Below are positions 11,409-20,014 of a stretch of DNA of 64,000 bases, piece by piece; positions within the stretch are counted from its first letter, which is position 1, and every line of letters starts with the position of its first letter. The translations under genes and the position numbers were made by a program. A model generated the notes under the pieces. It did no database searches and was not told the origin of the DNA. It worked only from the letters and a program-made list of their open reading frames with translations. The DNA lies in the NCBI RefSeq assembly GCF_018024495.1, contig NZ_CP071696.1:992001-1056000 (forward strand). Direction: 5' to 3'. Origin of the DNA: Agromyces archimandritae (GTDB lineage: Bacteria; Actinomycetota; Actinomycetes; Actinomycetales; Microbacteriaceae).

Positions 11409-11428
11409 GCGTTCGACTTCGAACGCGA

Positions 11429-11716
11429 TCAGCCGCCCGCGAGCTGCTGGTCGAGGTCCTGGATCGCGCGCATCATGCCGCGCAGGGACTCGCCCATGTC
11501 GCCGATGCCGTCGACCGCGCCCTTCAGGCCGTTCGTGAGCTCTTCGTAGCCCTGACCGAACTTGCCCGAAGCGTGCTGCGTCTTGAAGTCGTTGCCGAGG
11601 AGCGTGTCGACCGCGCTCTTCAGCTGCTCGAGCTGACCCTGAATGTCGTCACGAGCATCGCTCAGCTTGCCCGCCATGGCTTCCATTTCGCCATACGATG
11701 CACCGAAATCTGCCAT
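11429..11716 (-). CDS. WXG100-family protein (EsxA/EsxB-like)
   Basis: At 95 residues this has the standard size of a WXG100 protein, the small helical-hairpin substrates of type VII secretion. It begins MADFGASYGEMEAMAGKL and is all helix with a turn near LLGNDFKTQHASGKFG. The canonical W-x-G is not exact; the turn carries GNDF instead, which is a tolerated variation. It stands alone as a monocistron: its own promoter (11772-11800) upstream and a terminator (11378-11408) downstream. It could form a homodimer and be the bulk secreted substrate of the EssC ATPase encoded upstream. Confidence 0.85.
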   Translation of the reverse strand: MADFGASYGEMEAMAGKLSDARDDIQGQLEQLKSAVDTLLGNDFKTQHASGKFGQGYEELTNGLKGAVDGIGDMGESLRGMMRAIQDLDQQLAGG

Positions 11717-11771
11717 CGTCTCACCCTTTCTTGAACCGGATCACCGGCCCGCTGGGGGCCGACCTTCCGAC

Positions 11772-11800
11772 ACGTTACCCACGTGCGGGGGCCCCATCAA
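11772..11800 (-). promoter_or_regulatory. Promoter of the WXG100 gene
   Basis: On the minus strand TTGATG (11795-11800) and TAACGT (11772-11777) are separated by 17 bases. The -35 overlaps a GATGGGG half-site at 11792-11798, whose distance to the start (82 bases) matches the distal half of the palindromes found at the other T7SS transcription units. Confidence 0.55.
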
Positions 11801-11823
11801 ATGGGCAGCGGTACCCATGCCGC

Positions 11824-12720
11824 TCACGCGGTCGGGTCGGCGAGGAGGCGGGCGGCGTCGCGCACGCCGATCGACGCGGCGAGCGCCGCGGCCGTGCGGT
11901 CGGCGAGCACGAGGCCCGGCGTCGGCACGGCGGCTCCTGCCGGCAGCAGTCCGCGCCGCTCGAGCACCGCGTGCGCCTCGGCCTGCTCGCCGGCGAGCCA
12001 CTGCCGCTCCTGCTCGCCGAGGGCGTCGTGGGCGGATGCGACCGCGGCGGCGGCGTCGGCGATCGCGGCGTCGGCCTCCGCCCGCAGATCCGCGCGATAG
12101 GCGGCGACGCGATCGGCGCGGGCGCGCCGGGCCGCCGACGGTTCGGTCGAATGCGCGAGCTGGGCGCCGAGCGCGAGCAGGCACAGCGCACCCGCGAGCG
12201 CCCAGAGCGCGACGAGCCCGGCGCCGGCCGCCCCGCCGCCGCTCGCGGTCGCCCCGGCCGCCGTCGCCCCGCCGAGCAGCGCCGCCGCCCAGGCCAGGAA
12301 CAGCGACCCGGAGGCCGGCGGGTTCGACCGCCGCAACGGCAGCACACCGCCGCCGGTCGCCAGGAGCGCCACGGCGAGGAAGCCGACCGCGAGCGGCAGG
12401 ATCGCCCCGGCCGTGAAATCCGCGCGACTGAAGTAGAGGGCGAAGGCCCCCGCCGCCGCGAGCGTGCCGACGATCGCCGCGACCATCCTCCACAGCGGGC
12501 GGTCCACGACGAGGGCCGCCGCCGGATCCTCCGCCGCGAGGGCGGCGAGTCGCTCGGCCCGCGCGGCACGCACCCGGACCCCGAGGCCGGCGAGGATGCG
12601 ATCCACCGCCGCCTCGTACGCCGGCACCGCCTGCACCACGCGGCGATCCAGCAGCTGCGGCCGGTCGCGCACATCCAGCGGGCCGGCCCGCTCGGCCCAC
12701 TCGGCCGCGGCGCCGCTCAC
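11824..12720 (-). CDS. T7SS cassette A, gene 5: multi-pass membrane protein
   Basis: This 298-residue protein starts at a GTG (12720) that overlaps the stop of the gene before it (GTGA). The cytoplasmic-looking N-terminus is followed by four hydrophobic segments (about residues 75-190). The C-terminal tail is Ala-rich and coiled (EQERQWLAGEQAEAHAVLER), then a DRTAAALAAS segment. It is the positional and architectural counterpart of 40299-41081 in cassette B. As the membrane protein at the end of an effector-like cassette it could be an immunity or export-accessory factor; no direct sequence evidence settles this. The longer open frame to 13266 is out-of-frame noise. Confidence 0.8.
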   Translation of the reverse strand: MSGAAAEWAERAGPLDVRDRPQLLDRRVVQAVPAYEAAVDRILAGLGVRVRAARAERLAALAAEDPAAALVVDRPLWRMVAAIVGTLAAAGAFALYFSRADFTAGAILPLAVGFLAVALLATGGGVLPLRRSNPPASGSLFLAWAAALLGGATAAGATASGGGAAGAGLVALWALAGALCLLALGAQLAHSTEPSAARRARADRVAAYRADLRAEADAAIADAAAAVASAHDALGEQERQWLAGEQAEAHAVLERRGLLPAGAAVPTPGLVLADRTAAALAASIGVRDAARLLADPTA

Positions 12721-13262
12721 GCCGCCGTCCGCAGCGACCCGACCACCGGGTCCGTGTACAGCTGCATGGTGCCCGTCACCTCCTGGATCGCGGGCTCCGA
12801 GAACACGGTGCCGACGATGCCGGCGCCGATGAGGCCGTACACGAAGCCCGTCTTCGGGGATCCGTCGGCGAAACGCTCCTTCAGCACGTACGCGATGCGG
12901 AAGCCGTGCTCGAACGCATCCGTCTCGAACTCGGAGACGGCCGGGTCGACGAGCAGGGTCGCCGGGTCCGGCAGCCAGTCGTCGACGGTGCGGGCGGATG
13001 CCTCGGGGTCGCTGAGGAGGACGGCGTGCACGACGCCCGTCATCGGCAGCTCCGTCGGCCGGAACAGCAGCGAGGTGTCGACGCCGGCGCGACGCCGAGC
13101 CAGCGCCTCGCGCGCGGCGCGTTCGAAGAGCTCCCCGCGGTCCGCGAACGGCCCGCCCGCGAAGGCGGCGCGCTGCTCGGCGATCCACAGCTCGTCGGAG
13201 CCGGCCGCCGGGTCGGGCATGGCGGCCCACAGCTCCGGCGGGTAATCGACGGCGAATCTCAT
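12717..13262 (-). CDS. T7SS cassette A, gene 4: small soluble protein
   Basis: This 181-residue protein begins MRFAVDYPPELWAAMPD. It starts with ATGA overlap on gene 3 and ends with GTGA overlap on gene 5, so it is tightly coupled. Composition is mixed alpha/beta with no signal peptide or clear membrane segment, apart from a mildly hydrophobic GLIGAGIVGTVF stretch. It occupies the same position as 39664-40302 in cassette B; shared features are similar size, the opening W/P-rich motif and the VHAVLL / LVRVEV strand region. The family is not recognised. Confidence 0.8.
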   Translation of the reverse strand: MRFAVDYPPELWAAMPDPAAGSDELWIAEQRAAFAGGPFADRGELFERAAREALARRRAGVDTSLLFRPTELPMTGVVHAVLLSDPEASARTVDDWLPDPATLLVDPAVSEFETDAFEHGFRIAYVLKERFADGSPKTGFVYGLIGAGIVGTVFSEPAIQEVTGTMQLYTDPVVGSLRTAA

Positions 13263-13873
13263 GCACCGCTCCATCTGAAGGTCGTCATCAGGGCATCCGC
13301 GAAGAGCTCGAGCGTCGCGGTGGATGCCGGATCCTCGCCCGCCTCGATCGGCACGACCGCGTTGAACATGAGCGCCTGCCGGCGACCCGTCTCGGGGATC
13401 GGCACGAGGTAGTCGAAGGAGCGGGTCGACACCCGCCCGCCCTCGGCCTCGTGCGTGTGCTCCGAGGTCCAGCGCATGATCACGCCGGCGCCGTCGAGCG
13501 GCTTCGCGCCCCGGCCCTGGACGAGCGCGCGGACCCGCCCGTCGAGGGGCGCCCCGCTCGGCTCGGTGACGCGGAAGACCGTGATCGACATCGGGATCAT
13601 GAGATCCGCCGGCACATCCTGCTGGTAGATGAGGCGCACGGCATCCCGCCGCAGCAGCTCCTCGGCGCTCCGTTCGACCAGCCCGCGCAGCTGCGCGTCG
13701 AGGTCGGGCCGGTGCTGCGCCCGGAAGACGCGGCCGGCCCGGGCCATGAGCTCGGCGAAGGCCTCCTTCGTCGCCGGCACCGACACCCAGCCGCTCGGCA
13801 GGAGCAGCACGAACGGCGGCGCCGCCGCCGGCAGGGCCGGGGCGATGCCCATGAGCTCGTCGCGCAGGCTCAT
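13259..13873 (-). CDS. T7SS cassette A, gene 3: LpqN/Mog1-like soluble protein
   Basis: This 204-residue protein starts MSLRDELMG at 13873, where ATG overlaps the stop of gene 2 (ATGA); a slightly longer start at 13879 is less likely. It shares clear sequence with cassette B gene 3: LPSGWV / LPDGWV near the start, AQHRPDL / TAHRPDL near residue 55, and the C-terminal pattern DYLVPIPETGRRQALMF / RYLTPVPGTKRSRALLL. The LPxGW opening with a C-terminal beta strand that ends in a helix resembles the LpqN/DUF1795 (Mog1-like) fold. That assignment is tentative. A chaperone or adaptor role for the neighbouring effector-like protein is inferred. Confidence 0.8.
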   Translation of the reverse strand: MSLRDELMGIAPALPAAAPPFVLLLPSGWVSVPATKEAFAELMARAGRVFRAQHRPDLDAQLRGLVERSAEELLRRDAVRLIYQQDVPADLMIPMSITVFRVTEPSGAPLDGRVRALVQGRGAKPLDGAGVIMRWTSEHTHEAEGGRVSTRSFDYLVPIPETGRRQALMFNAVVPIEAGEDPASTATLELFADALMTTFRWSGA

Positions 13874-15117
13874 CGCCACGAATCGATCTTCTCGTCGACG
13901 TCATCGGTGAGCTCGCCGATGAGCATGTCGCCCGTCGAATAGAAGTCCTGGATTCGCTGCACGGCCCCCGAGGCGATCTCGGTGCGCGAGAGCGCCGACC
14001 ACGAATCCCCGTCGAAGAGGCGGCCGAGGAACGCGTCCGAGGTGAAGCCGGCGCGCAGGTTCTCGGCCACGTACGGGGTGCCGGAGGCGATCCGCTGGAA
14101 CAGCCGCGAACCGGACGTCGCCTGGTCGTAGAGCCTGAGATCCGTCGCCGCGTTCCACGCCGTCCGCGCCAGCCCGTCGATCTCGCCCATATGCGTGCGC
14201 AGCGCACTGAAGTCCTCCGCGCCGGCGGCGGCCTTGAAGAAGCCCGCGAGCTTCGGGAATCGGGCCCCCTGGCCGAGCTCGGCGAACTTGCCGAACTTGC
14301 TGAACGGGATGACCCCGACGATCGCCCAGGCGAGGTCCTTGCCCTCCTTCCGGCCCTTCGCGAAGAGCACGACCGTGGCGATCAGGCCGATCACGGCGAC
14401 GATCGTGCCGAGCACCGCCACCAGCGGGCCGCCGATGACGAGGGCCGCGACGAGCAGCACGAGCCCCGCCCAGTCGGCGAACTTCGCGAGCGCCTCGAAG
14501 AACGGCAGGGCGTCGTCCCAGAACCCGTCGCTCACCCCGTCCTCATTGGCATCCTGCAGGCTCGTGACCGCCGACTCGTATGCGGCCTCCCACGTGTCGT
14601 AGTGGCCGTCGAACCGGCCGGCGGCCTCGTCCCACTCCCCTTTGGCCGTCTCCAGCCGGCCCTCGGCGCCCGACACCGCATCCTCGCGGGCGCTCGTCGA
14701 CCCGTCCTCGCCCGCCGGGGTGTCGTCGGCGTCGTCGACCGCACCCGCACGCGTCTGCACCGTCTCCCACAGCGACTCGCAGTCGTCCACCGCGGCGTTC
14801 AGCAGCTCCTTGACCCCGTCCAGGGCCGTGCCGTACGCGAGGATCGCCGTACCGCTCGGCGCGTAGCGCTCCCCCGCCTTCTTCAGATCCGCGTAGACCT
14901 CGTCGGCCTGATCCTTGATCTCGTCGAGCGACTTGCCCTTGCCGACCTGGCCGTCGGCGATGAGCTGCAGCGTCACCGCCGCCCTCTGCATCTGCTCGCC
15001 GAGGCTCTCGATCGCCGTGCCGCGCGAGATGATCGCCGACGGCGACCCCGTGACCTTCTGGACCTCGCGGCCCTTCGGCGAGTCGGGCATGAAGCGGTAA
15101 TAGTAGGAGGTGCTCAT
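13870..15117 (-). CDS. T7SS cassette A, gene 2: effector-like protein with T7SS-signal-type N-terminus and membrane hairpin
   Basis: This 415-residue protein starts MSTSYYYRF at 15117, where its ATG overlaps the TGA of gene 1. Residues about 20-125 form a helical region (SRGTAIESLGEQM ... ADEVYADLKKAGERY) resembling the putative T7SS-secretion-signal domain of actinobacterial LXG-like proteins. Next come an acidic linker, the motif YDTWEAAYE, then DGFWD near 197-201, a two-helix hydrophobic hairpin at about 215-254 containing IGGPL, and a helical C-terminal domain of about 150 residues. Cassette B gene 2 (37859-39022) is a clear paralogue. Secretion by the adjacent ATPase and a membrane-acting activity are inferences; no known toxin motif is visible. 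Confidence 0.85.
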   Translation of the reverse strand: MSTSYYYRFMPDSPKGREVQKVTGSPSAIISRGTAIESLGEQMQRAAVTLQLIADGQVGKGKSLDEIKDQADEVYADLKKAGERYAPSGTAILAYGTALDGVKELLNAAVDDCESLWETVQTRAGAVDDADDTPAGEDGSTSAREDAVSGAEGRLETAKGEWDEAAGRFDGHYDTWEAAYESAVTSLQDANEDGVSDGFWDDALPFFEALAKFADWAGLVLLVAALVIGGPLVAVLGTIVAVIGLIATVVLFAKGRKEGKDLAWAIVGVIPFSKFGKFAELGQGARFPKLAGFFKAAAGAEDFSALRTHMGEIDGLARTAWNAATDLRLYDQATSGSRLFQRIASGTPYVAENLRAGFTSDAFLGRLFDGDSWSALSRTEIASGAVQRIQDFYSTGDMLIGELTDDVDEKIDSWR

Positions 15118-15422
15118 CAGCCCTCCTTCTGCTCGATCTCGGCAGCGAGCTGGACGTCGAAGTCCTTCCACGCGTCCTTGACGCCCTCGACCTGCTCCTG
15201 CAGCTCCACGAGGTGGCCCTTCAGGGTGTCGCGCTTGTCGTCCCACGCACCCTCGAACTCGTCGGCGGCATCCCGCAGCTCGCCCCGCCCGAACGGCCGC
15301 CCGATCGCATCCACCAGCGCATCCGTGCGCTTGCCCGCATCCTCGAACTCGACGACGATCTGCTTGATCGCCGTGTTCAGCTCCTCCATGGATGCCAGCG
15401 GGATCTCCACCCCGTCGCTCAT
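15117..15422 (-). CDS. T7SS cassette A, gene 1: WXG-like small helical partner
   Basis: This 101-residue all-helical protein starts at an ATG (15422) overlapping the eccC stop (ATGA). It has no exact WXG turn; the turn region reads AIGRPFGRGEL, followed by AWDDKRDTL. It aligns along its length with cassette B gene 1: DALVDAIGRPFG / DVLEDAIGDPYG, FEGAWDDKR / FEDRWNNKR, QEQVEGV / QEHVQGV. By analogy with the small LXG-associated (Lap) proteins encoded before LXG effectors, it probably pairs with gene 2 to complete a secretion signal. That role is inferred from position and fold. Confidence 0.85.
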   Translation of the reverse strand: MSDGVEIPLASMEELNTAIKQIVVEFEDAGKRTDALVDAIGRPFGRGELRDAADEFEGAWDDKRDTLKGHLVELQEQVEGVKDAWKDFDVQLAAEIEQKEG

Positions 15423-18400
15423 CGCGCCCCTCCTTCAGTCGATGCGGACAACCCTCCGACGGTAGCGAGGGCCCCGCCGCCGGGGAATGGGGAGTTCTCC
15501 CCGCCCGGCACGACGGCCGTCTCGCCCTCGACGAGCGGCAGCTGCACCGTCGTGATGCGGCCGTTCTGCACGAAGATGCCGCGCCCCTCGGGGAACTCGG
15601 CCCGCTTGACCTTCGGGAAGGCGGTCTTGAAGACCGAATCGCCGTCGTAGGCGTCCGGCTTCAGCGCGACGCCCTGCCTGGCCGACTTGAAATCGCCGAT
15701 GAAGCCGAAGCCGCTCGACAGCGCCGAGACGTCCGCATCGCCGATCAGGAAGTGATCCGAGCGGTTGATCGCCTGGAACATCTCCTTCATCGCCCGCTCG
15801 GCCTCGGAGTCGGCGAACTGCGTCACCCCCTCGACGACGATCATGAGGCGACCCTGGATGGACTCGTCGGGGATGATCTCGACGAGCTCCTTGGCGAGCG
15901 CCTTGGCGGCATCCACCGTCGTGGCCGAACGCACCCACGGGGCGAACCCCGTCAGCTGCGAACGACGCCCGCCGAAGTGGAAGAGCTTCACCTCCGGGTC
16001 CAGGCGCAGCATCGAGTTCACGATCGAGCGCAGGGCGTTCGTCTTGCCGCTCTGCGGCGGGCCGGTGACGACGAAGGTGCCGACGGTCTCGATCGCGAAC
16101 GGCGCGAGCGTCGTGTCGCTGAGGCCGAGCACCGCTTCGCCGCCGATGGATGCCGGAAGCAGCGCCTCCGGGAAGCTCACCGGAAGCGCGCCGATCTCGG
16201 GCGCCGCATGCGCACCGGCCGCACGCAGGCGTTCGGCCAGGCGCTCCAGCTCCTTCGTCTGCTCGGCGACGTTCGTCGTGCCGCCCATGACCGCGATCTG
16301 CGTCTCGAAGCCCTCGACGATCGCACGCCCCGGCGCCGAATCGTCGCCCAGCACGTCCTTGGCGACGCCGAGCACCTGGTACGCCGACTCCTCGCTCATC
16401 CGCAGCACGACGCGCTTGGTGATGTTCGCGCTGACCGCCGTCGGCACGGCGCCGGCGCGATCCGCCGTCGCCACGACGTGCACGCCGAGCGGGCGGCCCT
16501 CGCCGAGGAGGCGCATGAACAGCTGGTAGAACGGCATCCGCACCGTCGTCGAATCCCAGTCCGACTTGAACTGGCCGAAGCCGTCGAGCAGCAGCACGAT
16601 GCGCGGCTCGGCGACGCCCGTGATGCGGCGGTACTCGGTCAGGCTCGACGCGTTCACCTCGCTGAAGCTGCGGCCGCGGCGGTCGAGCACCTCCCCCAGG
16701 GTGCGCAGCAGCCGCTGGATGCGCTCGGCGTCGTCGCCCGGGATGATCGAACCGACATGCGGCAGCGCTTCGAGCGAGCGCAGCGCCCCCGAACCGAAGT
16801 CGAGGCCGTACACCTCGGCCGTGCCGAGATCCGGGCGCATGCCCACCGAGGCGGCGATCGTGCGCAGCACCGTCGACTTGCCCGAGCCGCTCGTGCCGTA
16901 GACGAGCATCGCCCCGTCACGGTCGGGCTCGAAGGTCATCGCCTCCTGCAGCTGCCGCTCCGGGATGTCGGCGAGGCCGAGCAGGATGCGCGAGTCGCCC
17001 TCCGACGGCAGCGCTTCGAGCGCGACGGTCGCCGCGAGGTCGTCGAGCCACGGCCGGCGGGGCGCCGGGATGCGGGCGTCGACGGCGGCGCGGATGAAGG
17101 AGCGCACCATGCGCTTCTGGTCGTTCGGGCCCGGGTCGCCGTCATGGGAGTCGGACTCGGGTTCGGCGTCGCGCTCCCACAGCACGAGGGAGCCGAAGCG
17201 CAGTTCGGCGACGCGCACCTCCGCCTTCGCGGCCTCGTTCGTCGACCACCCGCCCGCATACGCGGACTGGAAGGGCACGAGGCGGCCCGGGCCGGTCTTG
17301 GCGATGCCGCGGCCCGGGATCGACGGGTCGAAGGTGCCGGCGACCGGGTCTCCGACGACGTCCTTCGAGTCGGACTCGTCGGCCATGCGGAGGGCGACGC
17401 GCAGGTTCGTGTTCGCGCGCAGATTGTCTTTGATGACGCCTGCGGGCCGCTGCGTCGCCATGATCAGGTGGATGCCGAGGGAGCGCCCGCGCTGGGCGAT
17501 GTCGACGACGCCGTCGACGAACTCGGGCACCTCGCCGGCGAGCGCGGCGAACTCGTCGATGACGAGGACGAGCGCCGGCGGCGTCTCGGGGTCGCGACGC
17601 TTCTCGAGCTCGAGGAGGTCCTTGGCCTTCTTCCGGTTGAAGAGGTGCTCGCGGTAGTGCAGCTCGGCGCGGAGGCTCGTCAGGGCGCGGCGGACGAGGT
17701 GCGGGCTCAGGTCGGTGACGAGGCCGACGCAGTGCGGCAGCTCGACGCAGTCGGCGAACGCCGATCCGCCCTTGTAGTCGACGAAGAGGAACGTCACCCG
17801 GTCGGGGCTGTACTCGGCGGCCATGCCGAGCACCCACGCCTGCAGGAACTCCGACTTGCCGGCGCCCGTCGTGCCGCCGACGAGGGCGTGCGGGCCCTGC
17901 GTGCGGAGATCGAGGGTCATCGCGTCGGGGCTCGCCTGCCCGATGTAGGCCTTCAGGGTGCCGGCGCGTTTCATGCGCGGCAGCGGATGCCCCGAGCGGT
18001 CGATGACGGAGTTGTTCTGCCGCCAGCGCTCGACGACGCTGCCGGGCTGCTCGGCGAGCTCGTGCCCGATGAGGCCGAGCATGGAGACGGTGCGGGGCAG
18101 GTCGCTGGAGTCCTCGTCGACGGTGCTCGCATCCACCACCGGCGCAAGGCGCTTGGCGAACACCTCCGCGTACTGCTGCGAGACGCCCTCGACGCGCACC
18201 TGCTCGAAGGTCTCGCCGGCCCGCACGTATCCGACCCTGGCCTGCTCGAGGCCGGCGCTCGCGTCGACGAAGGTGCGGCAGGCCGCCGGCAGCGACTCGA
18301 CGGAGGGGCCGAGGAAGATCGTGTAGATGCCGACGTCGGCACCGCGCTCGATGAGCTGGATGAGCCGCGGCCGGTCGACGGGGGCGTCGGCGGAGACGAT

Positions 18401-20014
18401 GAGCACGAGCGCCGAGTCGCCCTCGGCGGACACGCCGACCCGGTCGGTCGCATCGCCCACCTGCGCGCCGAGCGCCATCGAGGTGTCGGCGTCCTTCAGC
18501 GGCCCGCGACGCGACGGCGAGCCCGAGAGGCGTTCGAGGATGGCCTCTTCGAGGGCGTTCAGGAGGGCGGTGCCGGCGGACTGGCTGTCGGCGAGCGCGA
18601 AGTCCGCGAACGGGTTGCGGGAGCTGGAGGTGTGCGGCAGCCACTTCAGCCATTCCAGCTCGCGCGACCATGCGGGATCCACGATCGCCGCGGTGATGAT
18701 CTCGTTCGGCGCGTGCAGCCCGAACAGCTGGACGCCGATGCCGCGCATGACGTCGGCGGCCACCGGCATCGGCCCGGCGATGCCGAGGGCGCCCGAGCTC
18801 GGCAGCAGTTCGACGATCGGCACGTCCTCCGCGTACTCGTAGCGGTCGCGGAGGCGCTGCACCTGGCGCTGGTATCTGACGATGCCGTCCTTCGCGCTCA
18901 GCTCCTCGATGGTGTTGCGGCTCTTGGCCCGGCCGACGCCGAGTCGGAGGGCGAGGAAGTTCCAGTGCTCGGGGCGCCTGGTCCACAGCAGCGGCCCGAG
19001 GCGCATGGCCTGCTCGTAGACGTGGGCGACGGCGGGCGCCTCGGCGTGCCGGCGTTCGCGTTCGACGCCCTTCTGCTGTTCGAGGGCGATCTCGAGCTCC
19101 TCGACCTGCTCCTCGAAGGTCTCGACCTCCTGCTTCAGCTTCTTGCCCTGCTGCGTGTGGCTGCTGTAGTAGTTGCCGAGCATCATGAGCGGCGACATGA
19201 AGGCGATCATGAGCGACATCGGCCGCTCGGTGACGATGAACATCGTGACGCCGAGCAGCACCGGCGCGACGACCATCGGCCACGGGAACATCCGCGGCGT
19301 GGTCTCCTTCGGCACGGCCGGGTGCGGATGCTTCGTGCCCGGGTAGCGCACCTCGACGCGCGGCGAGCGGTTGAACATGAGCGCCCCGCCGCGCTCCAGC
19401 ACCGGGTCGTCCTCGGCCTCGTGGGTCTGCACGGGCACGATCGAGATCTCGGTGTCGCCGAGGGTGTAGACCTGGCCGGGGATGACGCGGACGCGCTGCA
19501 CGAGCCCGCCGTCGACGATGACGCCGTTCGCGGAGTTCAGGTCGACGAGCTCGATCGAGGCGCCGACCTCGACGCGGGCGTGCCGCTTGGACACGAGCGG
19601 ATCGGCCAGCAGCACGTCGGCGCCGGCGCCGCGGCCGATGACGGAGTTGCCGCGGCGCAGTTCGATCTGCCGGCCGCCCTCCGGGCCGTTGTGGATGCGG
19701 AGGACGGCGGCCGCGTCGGCATGCTCGGGGCCGCGGCCCGTGCGGCCCGTGTAGGCGACGACGGCGGCGTTGAAACCGGAGCCGATCGCGGACTCGCCGA
19801 AGAGCTCCTCGGGCTCCAGCCGCTCGAGGCGATCGACGGTGGGGGCGCCGACGGCGAGCGTGAGACGCGTGCCGGCCGGCGGCATCGCCGCCACGGTCGG
19901 GTCGTTCGCGGCGATCGCGTGCGCGACGTCGGCGACGGTGGCCGTGGCGTCGGCGGTGATGACGACATCGACGGGCACGCCGGACTGGCGGCGGAGCGTG
20001 AGCTTGACCCTCAT
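15419..20014 (-). CDS. eccC: Type VII secretion FtsK/SpoIIIE ATPase with N-terminal FHA domain (EssC/EccC-like)
   Basis: This is the 1,531-residue motor of the secretion system. The start is the ATG at 20014, overlapping the previous stop (ATGA); the longer frame to 20917 is spurious. Residues 1-60 look ubiquitin-like (YukD/EsaB type). An FHA domain follows at about 105-195 (VIGRG, SKRHARV, NSANG). Two transmembrane helices lie at about 243-281, then a coiled coil. Three ATPase modules follow: Walker A GGTTGAGKSE at 713-722 with VLVIDE at 816-821; GTSGSGKS at 1040-1047; GPPQSGKT at 1318-1325. The FHA-plus-three-ATPase plan is that of Firmicutes EssC more than mycobacterial EccCa/EccCb. No EccB, EccD, EccE or MycP gene is visible nearby. 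Confidence 0.93.
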   Translation of the reverse strand: MRVKLTLRRQSGVPVDVVITADATATVADVAHAIAANDPTVAAMPPAGTRLTLAVGAPTVDRLERLEPEELFGESAIGSGFNAAVVAYTGRTGRGPEHADAAAVLRIHNGPEGGRQIELRRGNSVIGRGAGADVLLADPLVSKRHARVEVGASIELVDLNSANGVIVDGGLVQRVRVIPGQVYTLGDTEISIVPVQTHEAEDDPVLERGGALMFNRSPRVEVRYPGTKHPHPAVPKETTPRMFPWPMVVAPVLLGVTMFIVTERPMSLMIAFMSPLMMLGNYYSSHTQQGKKLKQEVETFEEQVEELEIALEQQKGVERERRHAEAPAVAHVYEQAMRLGPLLWTRRPEHWNFLALRLGVGRAKSRNTIEELSAKDGIVRYQRQVQRLRDRYEYAEDVPIVELLPSSGALGIAGPMPVAADVMRGIGVQLFGLHAPNEIITAAIVDPAWSRELEWLKWLPHTSSSRNPFADFALADSQSAGTALLNALEEAILERLSGSPSRRGPLKDADTSMALGAQVGDATDRVGVSAEGDSALVLIVSADAPVDRPRLIQLIERGADVGIYTIFLGPSVESLPAACRTFVDASAGLEQARVGYVRAGETFEQVRVEGVSQQYAEVFAKRLAPVVDASTVDEDSSDLPRTVSMLGLIGHELAEQPGSVVERWRQNNSVIDRSGHPLPRMKRAGTLKAYIGQASPDAMTLDLRTQGPHALVGGTTGAGKSEFLQAWVLGMAAEYSPDRVTFLFVDYKGGSAFADCVELPHCVGLVTDLSPHLVRRALTSLRAELHYREHLFNRKKAKDLLELEKRRDPETPPALVLVIDEFAALAGEVPEFVDGVVDIAQRGRSLGIHLIMATQRPAGVIKDNLRANTNLRVALRMADESDSKDVVGDPVAGTFDPSIPGRGIAKTGPGRLVPFQSAYAGGWSTNEAAKAEVRVAELRFGSLVLWERDAEPESDSHDGDPGPNDQKRMVRSFIRAAVDARIPAPRRPWLDDLAATVALEALPSEGDSRILLGLADIPERQLQEAMTFEPDRDGAMLVYGTSGSGKSTVLRTIAASVGMRPDLGTAEVYGLDFGSGALRSLEALPHVGSIIPGDDAERIQRLLRTLGEVLDRRGRSFSEVNASSLTEYRRITGVAEPRIVLLLDGFGQFKSDWDSTTVRMPFYQLFMRLLGEGRPLGVHVVATADRAGAVPTAVSANITKRVVLRMSEESAYQVLGVAKDVLGDDSAPGRAIVEGFETQIAVMGGTTNVAEQTKELERLAERLRAAGAHAAPEIGALPVSFPEALLPASIGGEAVLGLSDTTLAPFAIETVGTFVVTGPPQSGKTNALRSIVNSMLRLDPEVKLFHFGGRRSQLTGFAPWVRSATTVDAAKALAKELVEIIPDESIQGRLMIVVEGVTQFADSEAERAMKEMFQAINRSDHFLIGDADVSALSSGFGFIGDFKSARQGVALKPDAYDGDSVFKTAFPKVKRAEFPEGRGIFVQNGRITTVQLPLVEGETAVVPGGENSPFPGGGALATVGGLSASTEGGAR
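15459..15505 (-). promoter_or_regulatory. T7SS palindrome plus -10 box inside the 3' end of eccC
   Basis: On the minus strand GGGGAG and CTCCCC arms separated by 2 bases lie within 15486-15505. A TACCGT box follows 21 bases later (15459-15464) and the ATG of cassette gene 1 is 36 bases further on. The same layout occurs before cassette B at 37357-37404. It would give cassette A an internal promoter in addition to read-through from eccC. Confidence 0.5.

Noticed and set aside
12717-14207. 496-codon extension of cassette A gene 4
   Set aside because: The extension reads genes 2 and 3 out of frame; the ATGA overlap at 13262 gives a compact start.
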